A stretch of 64,000 nucleotides of DNA. Origin: Syngnathus acus. Lineage: Eukaryota; Chordata; Actinopteri; Syngnathiformes; Syngnathidae. Made by a program: the position numbers and the translations under genes. The DNA lies in the NCBI RefSeq assembly GCF_901709675.1, contig NC_051099.1, positions 9,498,501 to 9,562,500 of the forward strand, given 5' to 3'. Below are positions 52,226-63,694 of the stretch, one piece after another. The notes under the pieces were generated by a model that saw only the letters and a list, made by a program, of their open reading frames with translations, did not search any database and was not told the origin of the DNA. Within the stretch, counting starts at the first letter, position 1, and each line of letters starts with the position of its first letter.

Positions 52226-52729
52226 TAAAAAATAGCTGGTCTTGCATCGCACATAGTCATGAGTGCCTGCCTGTTTTTTTACAACAAGCTGTTGAAGTGT
52301 CCGGCCACTGTAGGCACGGGAGAAGTTCTGACACTCGTGGGCTAATGCGGGCCATAGCAAAAGAACACATAGTAACACATGTAAAGTGATAGCTCCTGAC
52401 ATCCCAAAAAACAAAACCCAACCCTAAGCCACGAGTCAATTCCAATCCGACAAGTCAGTCACCGGAGGAAAACGTTTCCCAAGCACCGTCGTCAGGTGGG
52501 ACCACTCAAGCTGCGTTTCTCGACAGGACCAAGTCCGACAACCCTTCCGATCAGTAGGTCCGACAGAGTGCACGGCACGAACTGCCAGGACGAGAGTAGG
52601 CATTGGAGTCGGCAACGGAAGCCCACGAGAAGGCGGAACCCGGGACCGCCGGGCACGAACCGACGAAGCCGGGAACTCATTACCGGAGAGGGAAGGAAAC
52701 CAGACAGAACTCATACAGATCCCAGCTGG

Positions 52730-53285
52730 ACGGGTCCGTCGAGTTTTGGCAGGTCAGAATGCCACGAGATGCCCCCCCCCCCCCCACAGTGCGTGAGGGT
52801 AGTCAGCCCCAGCTCCATGGGTTCAGGCCCTTTCTGCTGGGAGGGAAAAGTGACTGATACGGGCTGGCTGGCTACAAAAGGGGCCCAGTCACGGGTGGGC
52901 GGCAGGTGGAGCGGAGCGGCAGGGAGTCTCAATGATGCCCAAGGCATCGAGCTGGCGTCACGGTGGCGGAGAGAAAGAGTCAACTTTGTGTCCTTCTCAC
53001 ACCATCTTGACCGGATCGGCCGATCCACCCATGTGGCCAGGTCCATGGCGTCCTCGAGGGTTTGGGGGCATTCATAGGACACCATCTCATCCTTAACCTA
53101 CTCAGCTAGCCCGTGAAGAAACATCCCCATCAAGGACGCGTGGTTCCAGCTGGTCCGCCCGGCCACTGTCTGGAACTTGATCACATAGTCGGCCACGGGC
53201 TGGTTGCCTTGGTGGAGCTCCAACAGTTCCTCCGCCGCTGAGGCCAAGTCAAAGACACGAAGCAGCTCATAGGCGATTGCCAGTC
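52730..53285 (-). pseudogene. Ty3/gypsy (Sushi-like) gag fragment
   Basis: On the - strand the frame reads LELHQGNQPVADYVIKFQTV, then ATWVDRPIR and GPEPMELGLTTLT, the order found in Sushi-type gag proteins (the PMQLG block precedes the zinc knuckle). An in-frame stop separates the first part from the rest. The LTR and pol are not adjacent. A LINE begins at its upstream edge. Confidence 0.65.
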
Positions 53286-56200
53286 ATATTGACGTCATGA
53301 TGGCGCCGCGGATGGCCACCACGGTGAGTCGCTCTCTGTTTCTTTGTCTTATTTTGTGTGTTTTCTGTGTCCTCTGCTGTCCATCCCGGATCACTTTTAC
53401 CAGAGAAGCGCTGTTAAACATCGGACAGTCTTCTTCTGGTATTTTTTCTCCTTTTCTCTCTGATTCAGACTGTTTGTCGGAGATTTTAGCCGGAGCGGCG
53501 GTGCTATACAAGCTAGCACGACGACGACGAGGCGGAGAATGAGCCAGAGCCCTCGTAAAGCTGAGGCAGAGAGGGTTCCGTTCTGCCCTACCATCAATTC
53601 ATCTGGCGAATGTCCGCTCTCTGGCGAACAAGATGGACGAACTGCTGCTCCTCATTTCAAGGAACACGGACTTCAGAAGATCCGCCGCGCTGTTTTGTTG
53701 AAACGTGGCTTAGCGGACGCAGCCCCCACCACGCCGTGGAGTTAGCTGGGTTTCGGCTAATGCGTGCAGATCGCAGCGCGGAGCTCTCCGGAAAATCAAA
53801 GGGAGGTGGTCTCTGTTTCTATATTAATGAACGTTGGTGTACTGATGTCACGGTGTTGAAAGAGTTTTGCAGGCCTCTTCTAGAAACACTTTTCATAAAC
53901 TGCCGGCCGTTCTATTCACCACAGGAGTTCTCCTCGATCGTCATGGTGGCTGTTTACATTCCACCACACGCACATGCGAGTGAAGCCACGCAGATGCTGG
54001 CTGACCAGGTGACAGACATGGAGAAACTTCTACCAAATTTACAAATCATTGTTCTGGGTGATCTTAACAGGGCGAACCTCGCACACGAACTCCCCAGATA
54101 CAGACAACACATAATGTGTCCCACCAGAGGAGCATAGACACTGGACCACTGCTACACCGTAATTAAATATGCATACCACTCTGTGGCTCGTGCAGCTTTA
54201 GGACTCTCGGACCACTGTCTAGTTCATCTGATCCCGGCCTACAGGCAGAAACTAAAAACGTCTAAGCCTGTGGTGAGGACTGTGAGGAAGTGGACAGTGG
54301 AGTCAAGGCAGGACCTCCAAGCCTACTTTGACTGCACCGATTGGGGAGTTTTTGAAGCTGCAACTTCAGACCTGCATGAACTCACCGACACTGTCACATC
54401 ATACATCAGTTTTTGTGAGGATCTGTGTGTGCAGACTAAGACCTTCTGCACGTACAACATCGACAAACCTTGGTTTACACCGAACCTCAGGAGGCTGCGC
54501 AAAGTCAAGGAGGAGGCCTACAGGAGCGGCGACCGGGACCTGTTCAAGCAGACCAGAAACACACTGAACCGAGAGGTCAGGAAAGCCAGGAGGTGTTACG
54601 GGGAGAGCATGGAGAGACACCTCTCTGCCAATCTTGATCCCTCAACAGTGTGGAAAGGTCTGCAGAGCATCACAGGCTTCAAGAAACGAACCCCCCGTCC
54701 TGTGGAGAGCCCAAGGCTTGCTAACCAGCTAAACAGGTTCTACTGCAGGTTTGATCGCTCCTCCCACACAACGGGACCTCCTGCAGCACAATCTACATAC
54801 TCACCTCCCCCCACAACCGCTCTGTCCACACCTCCATCACCGTTGTCACCTACTCTCTCTCTTGCAGAGGCCGCGCCCGCGCTCCAGATCCGCGAGGAGG
54901 AAGTGCGCCAGATGTTCCGGAGACAAAAGATCAGGAAGGCACCGGGCCCAGACGGCGTGTCACCTTCCTGCTTGAAAGTCTGTGCTGAGCAGCTGGCACC
55001 CACCTTTGCACGGATCTTCAACCGTTCCCTGGAGCTGTGTGAGGTGCCCTCGTGCTTCAAGAGCTCTACCATCGTTCCAGTGGCCAAGAAGCCCTCCATC
55101 ACAGGGTTTGAATGAATATAGACCTGTCGCACTGACATCTGTGGTCATGAAATCTTTCGAGAGGTTAGTGCTGAACCACCTGAAGGATGTCACGGGCCCC
55201 CTGCTTGAGCCCCTCCAGTTTGCCTACCGGGCAAACAGGTCGGTGGATGATGCGGTCAACATGGGACTGCACTACATCCTGCACCACCTGGATACCCCAG
55301 GAACGTACGCCAGGATCCTGTTTGTGGACTTCAGCTTGGCGTTCAATACCATCGCTCCTGACATCCTCCAACAGAAGCTCATCCAGCTCGCGGTGCCTGC
55401 CTCCACCTGTCAGTGGATCACCAGCTTCCTGACCAACAGGAGACAGCGTGTGAGGCTGGGGAGCATCACATCTGGTACGCGGACCACCAATACTGGAGCC
55501 CCTCAGGGGTGCGTCCTCTCCCCACTGCTCTTCTCTCTCTACACCAACGGTTTCTCCTCAGGTGACTCTCCTGTGAAGCTCCTGAAGTAGGCAGACGACA
55601 CCACTCTTATCGGACTGATCCAGGATGGTGATGAGACTGCGTACAGACAGGAGGTGGAGCGGCTGGTCCACTGGTGCAGCCAAAACCACCTGGAGCTGAA
55701 CCCGCTCAAGACCGTGGAGATGACAGTGGACTTCAGGCGAGACCATTCACAACTTTCACCCCTCACTATCCGCAGTAATACTATTCTCTCCACAGACACC
55801 TTCAAGTTCCTGGGAACCAAAATTTCTCGGGACCTGAAATGGACCGGCCACATAGACTCTGTCCGGAAGAAGGCCCAGCAGAGGCTGTACTTCCTGAGAC
55901 AGCTCAAGAAGTTCAACCTGCCGCGGGAGCTTCTGAAGCCCTTCTACACTGCCATCATCCACCTCTGCACCTCCATCACTGTCTGGTTTGGATCGGCCTT
56001 CAAACAAGACAAGCACAGACTGCAACGGACAATCAGGACTGCAGAAAAGATAATTGGAATCAACCTCCCATCTATCCAAGACTTGTACCTGTCCAGGACC
56101 AGGAAATGTGCAAGTAACATCTCTACAGACCCTTCTCACCCAGGTTGCAGTCTGTTTGAACTACTCCCCTCCGGACGGCGTTATAGAGCTCTGTACGCCA

Positions 56201-56635
56201 AAACCAGCAGACACAGAGACAGCTTCTTCCCCCAGACTGTTGCTCTGATGAACTCACACCACTATTAGAGTCTCAGAGTCATTACTGTGCAATAACATCC
56301 TGCTCTCCATACCTTTTTTGAATTTGTCTACACTGTTTGTACTATGTGTCCTCTCTGCATCCATTGCAGCCTGGTCATCCTGGAAGAGGGACCCTCCCAT
56401 CTGTGGTCTCTTCTCAAGGTTTCTCATTTCCCCTAGCTGGAGTTTTGAGTTTTTCCTTGCCCTCTTGGGAGTTTAAGATCAGGGGATGTTTGAGAATATT
56501 TGCCATTTTTCACGTCCTGAGTGTTGTTAGTCACCTAAATGTTGAACAGAGGCTGTGATTACCGAAGTCAAATTCCTTGTTTGGCACGCTCAAACATGGC
56601 GAATAAAAACTCTTGAATCTCTTGAATCTTGAATA
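53286..56635 (+). mobile_element. Degenerate Rex1/CR1-like LINE
   Basis: Frames at 53297-53542, 53610-54137, 54183-55115, 54982-55590 and 55654-56268 give one protein in order: N-terminal region, endonuclease (YIPPHAHASEATQML, GLSDHCLVHLIP), reverse transcriptase ([50 protein letters not shown] with its Tyr codon changed to TAG at 55588-55590). There are several frameshifts and stops (for example TAG at 54135-54137), so it is inactive and older than the similar LINE at 35871. The 3' end is AATAAAAACTCTTGAATC with a TTGAATC tail. Confidence 0.85.
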
Positions 56636-56842
56636 TGAATAGAAACCTCATATTCACCTTTATTATAATCCAGATATAACTCAAGTCACTGGAGTTCTTC
56701 ATACAAAATTATAGTTTGCCATTCATCAGCATTCATGTTCATTCTGTACCCGCCCCAAAAATGGTGCAACCAAATCATGTGCTGGTGCGACCAAGTCGGA
56801 AATTTGTTAAAATTACATGTTAATGTACAACCCTGATCTTAC
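56636..56842. other. amot intron next to the donor site
   Basis: Only the GTAAGA donor of the exon ending at 56843 is recognisable. Confidence 0.5.
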
Positions 56843-56993
56843 CTCCTCCTCTAGTTTGACCACTTTGGCTTGGGCATTGTTAAGGGCCTGGCCCCTGATT
56901 TCGATGTGTCTCCTCTGGTCTTCTGCGGTTGAGTGCAGCACATTTAGCTCCATCTCTAGTTTTTCTTTTTCACGCATCGTTTCTTTGTCTAAG
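56843..56993 (-). CDS. amot: amot coding exon (coiled coil), cut at its 5' edge by a BEL element
   Basis: The frame reads [20 protein letters not shown], then [20 protein letters not shown] and KLEEE, followed by the donor GTAAGA. This is the highly conserved coiled-coil block of angiomotin. On the 5' side the coding sequence runs up to CTTAG (56989-56993) and the BEL LTR begins at the next base. Either TTAG is the splice acceptor or the exon itself is split; the part on the other side of the element is outside the window. Confidence 0.88.
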
Positions 56994-57772
56994 TGTACAG
57001 AAGGCTGTAACATTGTTTGCATGCTGTGCTGTTCTATGTGCATGTTTGTGTTGGCAGCGGCTCTGCCTTGTGTTCCCGCTCCGCATGCCACGTGACTCCA
57101 TGGGGTGACGCGGCATTCTCCGCGCATGAGCAGGGCAGTCCGGAAGAGAGCAGTTCACGGTATGGTGGTGTAGAAGTTCGCTAGTCATAGTCGAAGCGAA
57201 GTAAAGCCGAGTTCATGACCAAAAAGTAAGCCCTATATCTTTGTTGTCGTATAATAAGTATATTGGTTTGTATTTGTTGCCTTCGTGTCAGTTCGGGTCC
57301 TTGTATGGCACTCGGAGCGGATTCGCGGACGAGAGACACTTCCTGTTGCCGCCATTCCTGTTCCTCATTTCGATCACTAGAGGTCTCCCCAGACCATCCG
57401 ATTGCCCACATTACTATGAGTATCATTGAGATAAGCATAATGTGGCCACTTGTAGCATTAGAATTCAACCATGTACGTTGGCAACAACTTTATTATACTG
57501 TATTTCCTTTAGGGTCATTTGAAACATGTTTGTGCTATATTTGGAATATTTAGTTTGGGATTGTTTTTTACCCTTATTCTTATTATTCGTTATTGCAGAC
57601 TCCGCCATTCTATAAACCTTTAATTCTGCAACTCAATAAACCTGTCCATCCATCCATCTACCGTTTGGCCATTCCCTGTGTCCAGCGTCCTTTGCGGCCT
57701 CCTGTATTCTGACCGATACACCATCTTGTACACTATATACACCCAAGATCTAGCGTATAACCCTCCCCAACA
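56994..57772 (+). repeat. BEL 5' LTR
   Basis: Begins TGTACAGAAGGCTG and ends CCCTCCCCAACA. TG...CA ends, 779 bases, matching 63695 onward. It contains TCAATAAACC near 57635 as a likely polyadenylation signal. Confidence 0.85.
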
Positions 57773-57795
57773 TTGTGGTCCTTCGAGCCGGATAT
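57773..57795 (+). other. BEL primer-binding site
   Basis: TTGTGGTCCTTCGAGCCGG directly follows the LTR, where minus-strand synthesis is primed by a host tRNA. The TGGTCCTTCGAGCCGG word is typical of fish BEL elements; the tRNA itself was not checked. Confidence 0.65.
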
Positions 57796-57805
57796 AGTGT
57801 TCAGG

Positions 57806-59896
57806 ATGGAGCAAGATCAAGAAAGACACCTGGATGTGAGGCCAAAACGTCGGACGCACCCCCCAGCTTGGATGCAGGACTTCGAGGTGGACTACGTGGG
57901 ATATGAGCACAGCGGCCAACCACGGTGGGACTCGTTTACACCGACCCCAACAGGCAGACCGTCATACCCACAGAAGGGACTAGTCCAGACGATCTCCTTG
58001 CATGCACCTCAACTTCACCCGGAGAGCTTCGAGGATGCTGCTCAGTATAGAGCCCCTCAGCTAGCCTCAAGCTTCACCCGGAGGAGGAATGCGGATGATA
58101 GAACCTTATCAGCACCTGTCCAGTCATACCAACAACAGCCAACCCAGCACCCGATGTACCACCCGAACCGCCAAACCTTACAAGATGAGAATGCGGTTCT
58201 GCGTGAGACTCACGAAGCCATCCATGCCGGACTGAAGGAGCTAAATAAAGCCCGTAGTGACCTTCAGCAGCTGATTGACGTGGCCCACTCTCTAAGAATA
58301 GGCACGAGTCAAGTGAACATCCCTCTACCAGCATGTTCCAGTCCCACACCACCTGATGGGGCCGTCACCACGAGCAACAGCTCGACATTCACTGAGTCAG
58401 AGGAAGAGGAGGATTGGCCTGATCCCCCGCCATGGCCTGAACCCGAGGAAGCTCTAAACGCCGACCTCAGTGCCTTTAATCTGGGAGCTCATCAGTTACC
58501 TCCTTACCTGACTCCACCGAAGACCAAGCCTCTACACTACAGGCCTCAGCCACAACCAGCCCAATTCCGTCATCCACAGTTCATTCCTTCTAGCCGTGAG
58601 TCCTCCCATGTTCCTCCTGTACCGCCATGTAACTTACCCTTACCTCTAAGAGCATCCCCAACTGGTCCATCACATCTTCAAGTGCCACACTCTCACAGAA
58701 CCACCCCTTACATGCAACCTCCATTCCCAGAGCCAGTGTACAGAGGACCCCAACCGACCATTCCCAAGTTCACTTTCCCGGACCCTAGTGAGTTTGCCCG
58801 GCTACGTATAGCATTAGAGAACCTCCTCCCCTCCAATGCTACAGAACTCTTCAAGTATCAGGTACTAGTAGACCATCTTAAGTTAGAGGAGGCCAAACTG
58901 ATATCTGACGCCTATCTAAACTCCCCAACCCCCTACACGGACACCATGACAGCTCTCTATGACAAATATGGTCAACCTCATCAGCTTGCCCTAAAGAAGA
59001 TATCCAGCGTCCTGGATGGCCCAGAGGTCAGGCGGGGTGATCCAATGGCGTTCCAGAAATTTGCCCTTCAAGTTCAATCACTGGTGGGTCTCCTCCAGAC
59101 CTTGGGCCACGAAGGAGAAATTGAACTAAGTTGTGGCTCTCACGTAGCTCGCCTACTGAGTAAGCTTCCTCCTGAACAGCGGGCCGATTTCCGCCGTTCC
59201 CAGCCCACTCGATCTGGAGCCACATCCACCTTGAGGGACCTGTCAGAGTGGCTTCGCCACGAGTCATGGTGTCAGGACTTTGACGATCCTACCAGTAGCC
59301 GGAGCTCCAAGGAGAAGCAGAGCACTAAATGGAACATTCGTCCTGTGGCTAAGCAAACAGCAGTCCTGCATAGTAGCCAGGAGCCCTCAGTGAAACTAAT
59401 TAAAGAGAAACCTGTCAAAGGGAAAGACAAGTCCAAGGTATACTGTGCCTATTGTGAGAGTACAGACCACTACCTCAGCCAGTGTAGTGGTGTAGCCCAG
59501 CTCACCAAAGACGAGCTGAAAAGGTGGATCCAGGAGCACAAGCGGTGTTGGCGCTGTGCCCGTCAACACTTCGCCGCTCAGTGCAACCTCAAGAAACCCT
59601 GTAACCTTTGTCAAGGCAAGCACCTTCTCGCTCTCCACGAGATTAACATAAGACCTGAGAAAGTTAAGGATGACTCACCTCCAAAGGCTGAAAGCTGCCT
59701 GACTACCTGTGCCTCCGAGTCCTTCTACCTTGACCGACCACATGTGGGGAACCGAGTCATGTTGAAGGTGGTGCGAGTACACGTGCACTATGGTAGTCAG
59801 AAGTTAGACACCTTTGCTATACTGGATGATGGGTCTGAGAGGACTATGCTGCTCCCCACCGCTGCTAAGTCACTAGCCCTTAACGGCGCTCCCTAA
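57806..59896 (+). CDS. gag: BEL gag plus start of aspartic protease, 696 aa
   Basis: The ATG at 57806 follows the primer site. A Pro/Gln-rich N-terminal third with a short coiled segment (ENAVLRETHEAIHAGLKELN) leads to the capsid-like region (FPDPSEFARLRIALENLLPS). Cys-rich knuckles follow (YCAYCESTDHYLSQC; CWRCARQHFAAQC; CNLCQGKH), then the protease active site TFAILDDGSERTMLLP. TAA at 59894 stops the frame, but the same frame continues into pol, so in an intact element this is one polyprotein and the TAA is probably a mutation. Confidence 0.88.
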   Translation: MEQDQERHLDVRPKRRTHPPAWMQDFEVDYVGYEHSGQPRWDSFTPTPTGRPSYPQKGLVQTISLHAPQLHPESFEDAAQYRAPQLASSFTRRRNADDRTLSAPVQSYQQQPTQHPMYHPNRQTLQDENAVLRETHEAIHAGLKELNKARSDLQQLIDVAHSLRIGTSQVNIPLPACSSPTPPDGAVTTSNSSTFTESEEEEDWPDPPPWPEPEEALNADLSAFNLGAHQLPPYLTPPKTKPLHYRPQPQPAQFRHPQFIPSSRESSHVPPVPPCNLPLPLRASPTGPSHLQVPHSHRTTPYMQPPFPEPVYRGPQPTIPKFTFPDPSEFARLRIALENLLPSNATELFKYQVLVDHLKLEEAKLISDAYLNSPTPYTDTMTALYDKYGQPHQLALKKISSVLDGPEVRRGDPMAFQKFALQVQSLVGLLQTLGHEGEIELSCGSHVARLLSKLPPEQRADFRRSQPTRSGATSTLRDLSEWLRHESWCQDFDDPTSSRSSKEKQSTKWNIRPVAKQTAVLHSSQEPSVKLIKEKPVKGKDKSKVYCAYCESTDHYLSQCSGVAQLTKDELKRWIQEHKRCWRCARQHFAAQCNLKKPCNLCQGKHLLALHEINIRPEKVKDDSPPKAESCLTTCASESFYLDRPHVGNRVMLKVVRVHVHYGSQKLDTFAILDDGSERTMLLPTAAKSLALNGAP

Positions 59897-62800
59897 GACC
59901 TCCCACTGCGCACAGTGCGCTCGGACATCCAAGTTTTGCATGGCCATACAGTGTCATTCCGGGTCTCCTCCCCCACCAACCCTAATGTCATGTTTAAGAT
60001 CACTGATGCCTTTACAGCCAACCATCTTAATCTAGCCCCACATAGCTACCCAGTTAGCCACCTACAGAGGAAGTTCAAGCACCTGCGTGGAATCCCTATT
60101 CCTACCTTCCGAGAAGTAAAGCCCTTGCTTCTCATAGGTTCAGACCAGCCCCACCTCATAACCCCCATCGAGCCTGTCAGGCTTGGTCCTCATGGTAGCC
60201 CAGCAGCTGTCCACACTAGACTGGGGTGGACCTTGCAGGGCCCGTGTCAGTCGACGGGGCGGCCGGCTCACCCAGCTCAATGCCTGTTCACCTCTGTTCC
60301 ACCACCCATGGATGATCTCTACAGGCATGTGGAGAGACTCTGGCAAGCGGATACAGTCCCCTACAGGCCAGAGAGGGAAGTGACACGATCCAAGCAGGAT
60401 CAGCAAGCCATAGCCCTGCTGGAGACGAAGACAGTACGTACCGAGGTGAGTGGCATCCTTAGATACGCTACTCCCCTGTTACGCCATGCGGCTATGCCCC
60501 TATTGCAAGCACCTAAAGAATCAGTTATGGCCCTGCTGCGCAGCACTGAGAGACGCCTCCTTAAGAACCCTGAGCAGGGACAAGCACACCAAGCAGAGAT
60601 GCGGAAACTCATCGAGTCAGGCGCAGTGCAGGAAGTTAGCGAGGACACCTCATCAACGGAGAGCTGGTTTATCCCCCATCACCTCGTGACCCATAACGGG
60701 AAGAACCGCCTCGTCTTTAACTGTTCTCATCAATTTTTGGGCCAGTCCCTTAATCAGTTCCTCCTACCAGGCCCAACTGTAGGTGCCTCCCTGCTAGCGG
60801 TCCTATTGAGGTTCCGAGAATGTCCCATTGCAGTCAGTGGGGACATTAAAGGGATGTTCCACCAGGTCCGTCTCCTCCCTGAGGATCGCCCCCTTCTGAG
60901 ATTCTTATGGAGAGACCTAGAGGTAGAACAACCACCCAAGATCTTTGAATGGCAGGTCCTCCCCTTTGGGACCACCGGTAGCCCATGTTGTGCGACATAC
61001 GCCCTGCAAAACCATGTCAAGGATCCCAGTAAGTCAAACGATGACATGAGGTTCTCCGTGGAGCACTGTTTCTATGTCGACAACTACCTGCAGAGTGTGG
61101 CTACACCCAGCGAAGCAAAGGGTCGGGTGGACCGGCTCAGGGAGCTCCTCGCCTCGGGCGGCTTTGAATTGCGACAGTGGGCTTGCAACGACCCAAATGT
61201 TCTCAGCCACCTACCTTCAGAGCTCAGATCCACCAGTCTAGACCTGTGGTTAGCCCAAGATAAATCCAACCCGTTTGAGTCGACCCTGGGCCTCAGCTGG
61301 AACTGGCAGGCAGACTCCCTAGGCTACAAGCAGCGGTTAGTCCCTTACGATGTACCAACCTTGAGGAACATTTATAGAATCCTAGCCTCACAGTACGATC
61401 CATTGGGATACCTGCTGCCATTCTCCACTCGCGCCAAGCTCATCCTAAGACAGCTGTGGGACAAGCAGCGAGGTTGGGACGATCCTAACCTCCCTCCTGA
61501 CCTGCTACAGGCTTGGTCCTGTTGGGAGGCGGAGCTCAAGCATCTGCCGGACATTACCATGCCACGTCCGTATGCGCCTGCTGATAGCCCCCGCGAAGGG
61601 ACCACTCGGCAAGTGCACATCTTTGCTGACGCCTCAGAAAAGGCCTACGGGGCTGTAGCCTTCCTCCGAACCGAAGACAACCAGGGTAAGGTACATTTAT
61701 CCTTTGTTCTGGCTCGCTCCTGCATAGCCCCTAAGCGTGTGCATTCTGTACCTCGCCTTGAGCTGTGTGCGGCTCTTGTAGCAGCGCGGTTGGCTTCCAC
61801 CCTTAAGAAAGAGCTTGCTCTCCCAGTACACAGCACAGTATTGTGGTCTGACTCTACCACTGTACTCACCTGGCTACATTCACAATCCTGTCGATACAAG
61901 GTGTTTGTAGGGTCAAGAGTAGCTGAGATCCAGGAGCTTACGGAAGGCTTTGTTTGGCGCTATGTAGACTCAGACAACAACCCTGCCGACGACCTGACAA
62001 GAGGGAAGACATTGATATCCCTGTTGGAGCACAATCGATGGTCACAAGGACCCGCCTTCCTTCTACAGGGTCCAACCACCTGGCCAGAAATGCCACACTG
62101 TATTCCACCTGATGATGCCGCTGAATTAAGGAAAGGTACTTTCTGTGGGTCCACCGTCACCTCACCTGACATTGACATTCTACAAAACAAGACATGCAAC
62201 ACCTGGCAGGAACTCATGGACGCTACTGCAAGGGAGCTTCATGGCCAGGCCCCTTCGGTTTACTCACCTACCGCTGAAGAATACCGACAAGCTGAGGTAC
62301 TCATCCTTCAACGAGCCCAGAAGCAATCCTTTCCAGACGATTGTGCTCAGCTGTCAGCAGGGAAGCCCGTGAAAACTTCGAGTCGACTCCTTACTTTAGC
62401 GCCAGTCATCGACGCCTCCATCGACCTAATCAGAGTAGGAGGCCGGTTACGCCGTCTAGAGGGCCAGAACGAGGTCACCCCACACCCTATCGTCCTCGAC
62501 GCCTCACACCCTGTGACCCGCCTGCTCATAAAGAAATATGACCAGGACCTTAAACACCCGGGGCCAGAGCGAGTCTTTGCAGAGCTGCGGAGGACCTATT
62601 GGATCATTCACGGCCGTGAAGCAGTTCGTCGCTATCAACGTTCCTGTGCAGATTGTCAGCGCTGGCGGGCCAAGCCTTCCATACCTAAAATGGCTGACCT
62701 CCCAACCGCACGCCTCCAGTTGCATAAACCTGCCTTCCACGCCACTGGCATGGACTGTTTTGGTCCCATGTTAGTAAAGGTTGGACGACGCCATGAGAAA

Positions 62801-63165
62801 CGCTGGGGTCTCATCTTCAAGTGCTTGACCACCAGAGCGGTACATCTGGACCTCATACGAAATATGGACACTGATGCTTTCCTGATGGCTTTGAGGCGAT
62901 TCATTGCCAGAAGAGGAACCCCCTCGGAACTGTGGTCAGACCACGGGACCAATTTCAAAGGAGGAGAGAAAGAGCTTCGGGAAGCCTTCACAAGTATGTG
63001 TCCAACCCTACAAAGTCAACTCGCTCAACGTAAAATCAAATTCAACTTCAACCCCCCAGCAGCCCCTCACTTTGGTGGAGTATGGGAGAGAGAATTACGA
63101 GCTGTCAAGTCTGCACTCCGCACCTGTCTAGGTACTGAGCCTATCCATGAGGACGTCCTCTCCTG
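59897..63165 (+). CDS. pol: BEL pol: reverse transcriptase, RNase H, integrase
   Basis: In the same frame as gag. The reverse transcriptase has GDIKGMFHQVRLL and, at the catalytic site, FYVDNYLQS, i.e. YVDN where most reverse transcriptases have YxDD. RNase H has HIFADASEKAYGAVAF and LWSDSTTVLTWL. The integrase has a HHCC zinc region (HPGPERVFAELR...CADCQRW) and catalytic GMDCFGP, SDHGTNF and HFGGVWERELRAVK. One frame change at about 63165 moves the last part into another frame. With the gag stop codon, the copy needs suppression or is defective. Confidence 0.88.
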
Positions 63166-63648
63166 TTGGAAGTGGAGGCCATTCTCAACTCAAAACCTTT
63201 GGGCTATGTGTCCGCTGACCTGTCTGACGTCGACCCCGTGACCCCCAATAGCCTCCTACTGGGGCGGCCTGATGGATCACTCCCCCAAATTGTCTACCCG
63301 AAGAGCGAAATCCTGAGCCAAAGGCGCTGGCGGCACTCCCAAGTCCTTGCCGACCAGTTTTGGTCAAGATTTATCAGGGATTACCTACCGGGATTGCAAA
63401 CAAGACACAAATTGCAAGCCTCCCCCCCCGACCTCCTGGAGAAGTCAGTGGTCATGATCACCGAGCCACAGTTACCCCGTGCCATGTGGCCTATTGGTCA
63501 TGTGACGAAGATCCATCGCAGTGACGATGGCCACATAAGGTCAGCTGATGTCGACATTAAAGGGCATGTGTACACCAGACCAGTAGCTCGACTGGTGGTG
63601 CTACCAGCCCTCCCATCGGAAGTGACTCAAGACTCTCATAAAGACTGA
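63166..63648 (+). CDS. pol: BEL pol, C-terminal part after a frame change
   Basis: Continues the integrase with VEAILNSKPLGYVSADLSDV, LTPNS-like VTPNSLLLGRP and the BEL-type tail domain RRWRHSQVLADQFWSRF, GHVTKIHRSDDGHIRSADVD and RPVARLVVLP. It overlaps the end of the preceding frame. The polypurine-like CATTTGGGGGCGGC lies before the 3' LTR. Confidence 0.85.
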   Translation: MEVEAILNSKPLGYVSADLSDVDPVTPNSLLLGRPDGSLPQIVYPKSEILSQRRWRHSQVLADQFWSRFIRDYLPGLQTRHKLQASPPDLLEKSVVMITEPQLPRAMWPIGHVTKIHRSDDGHIRSADVDIKGHVYTRPVARLVVLPALPSEVTQDSHKD

Positions 63649-63694
63649 TGAGCCTTCATTTGAAACAAATGTGCCCTGCACATTTGGGGGCGGC

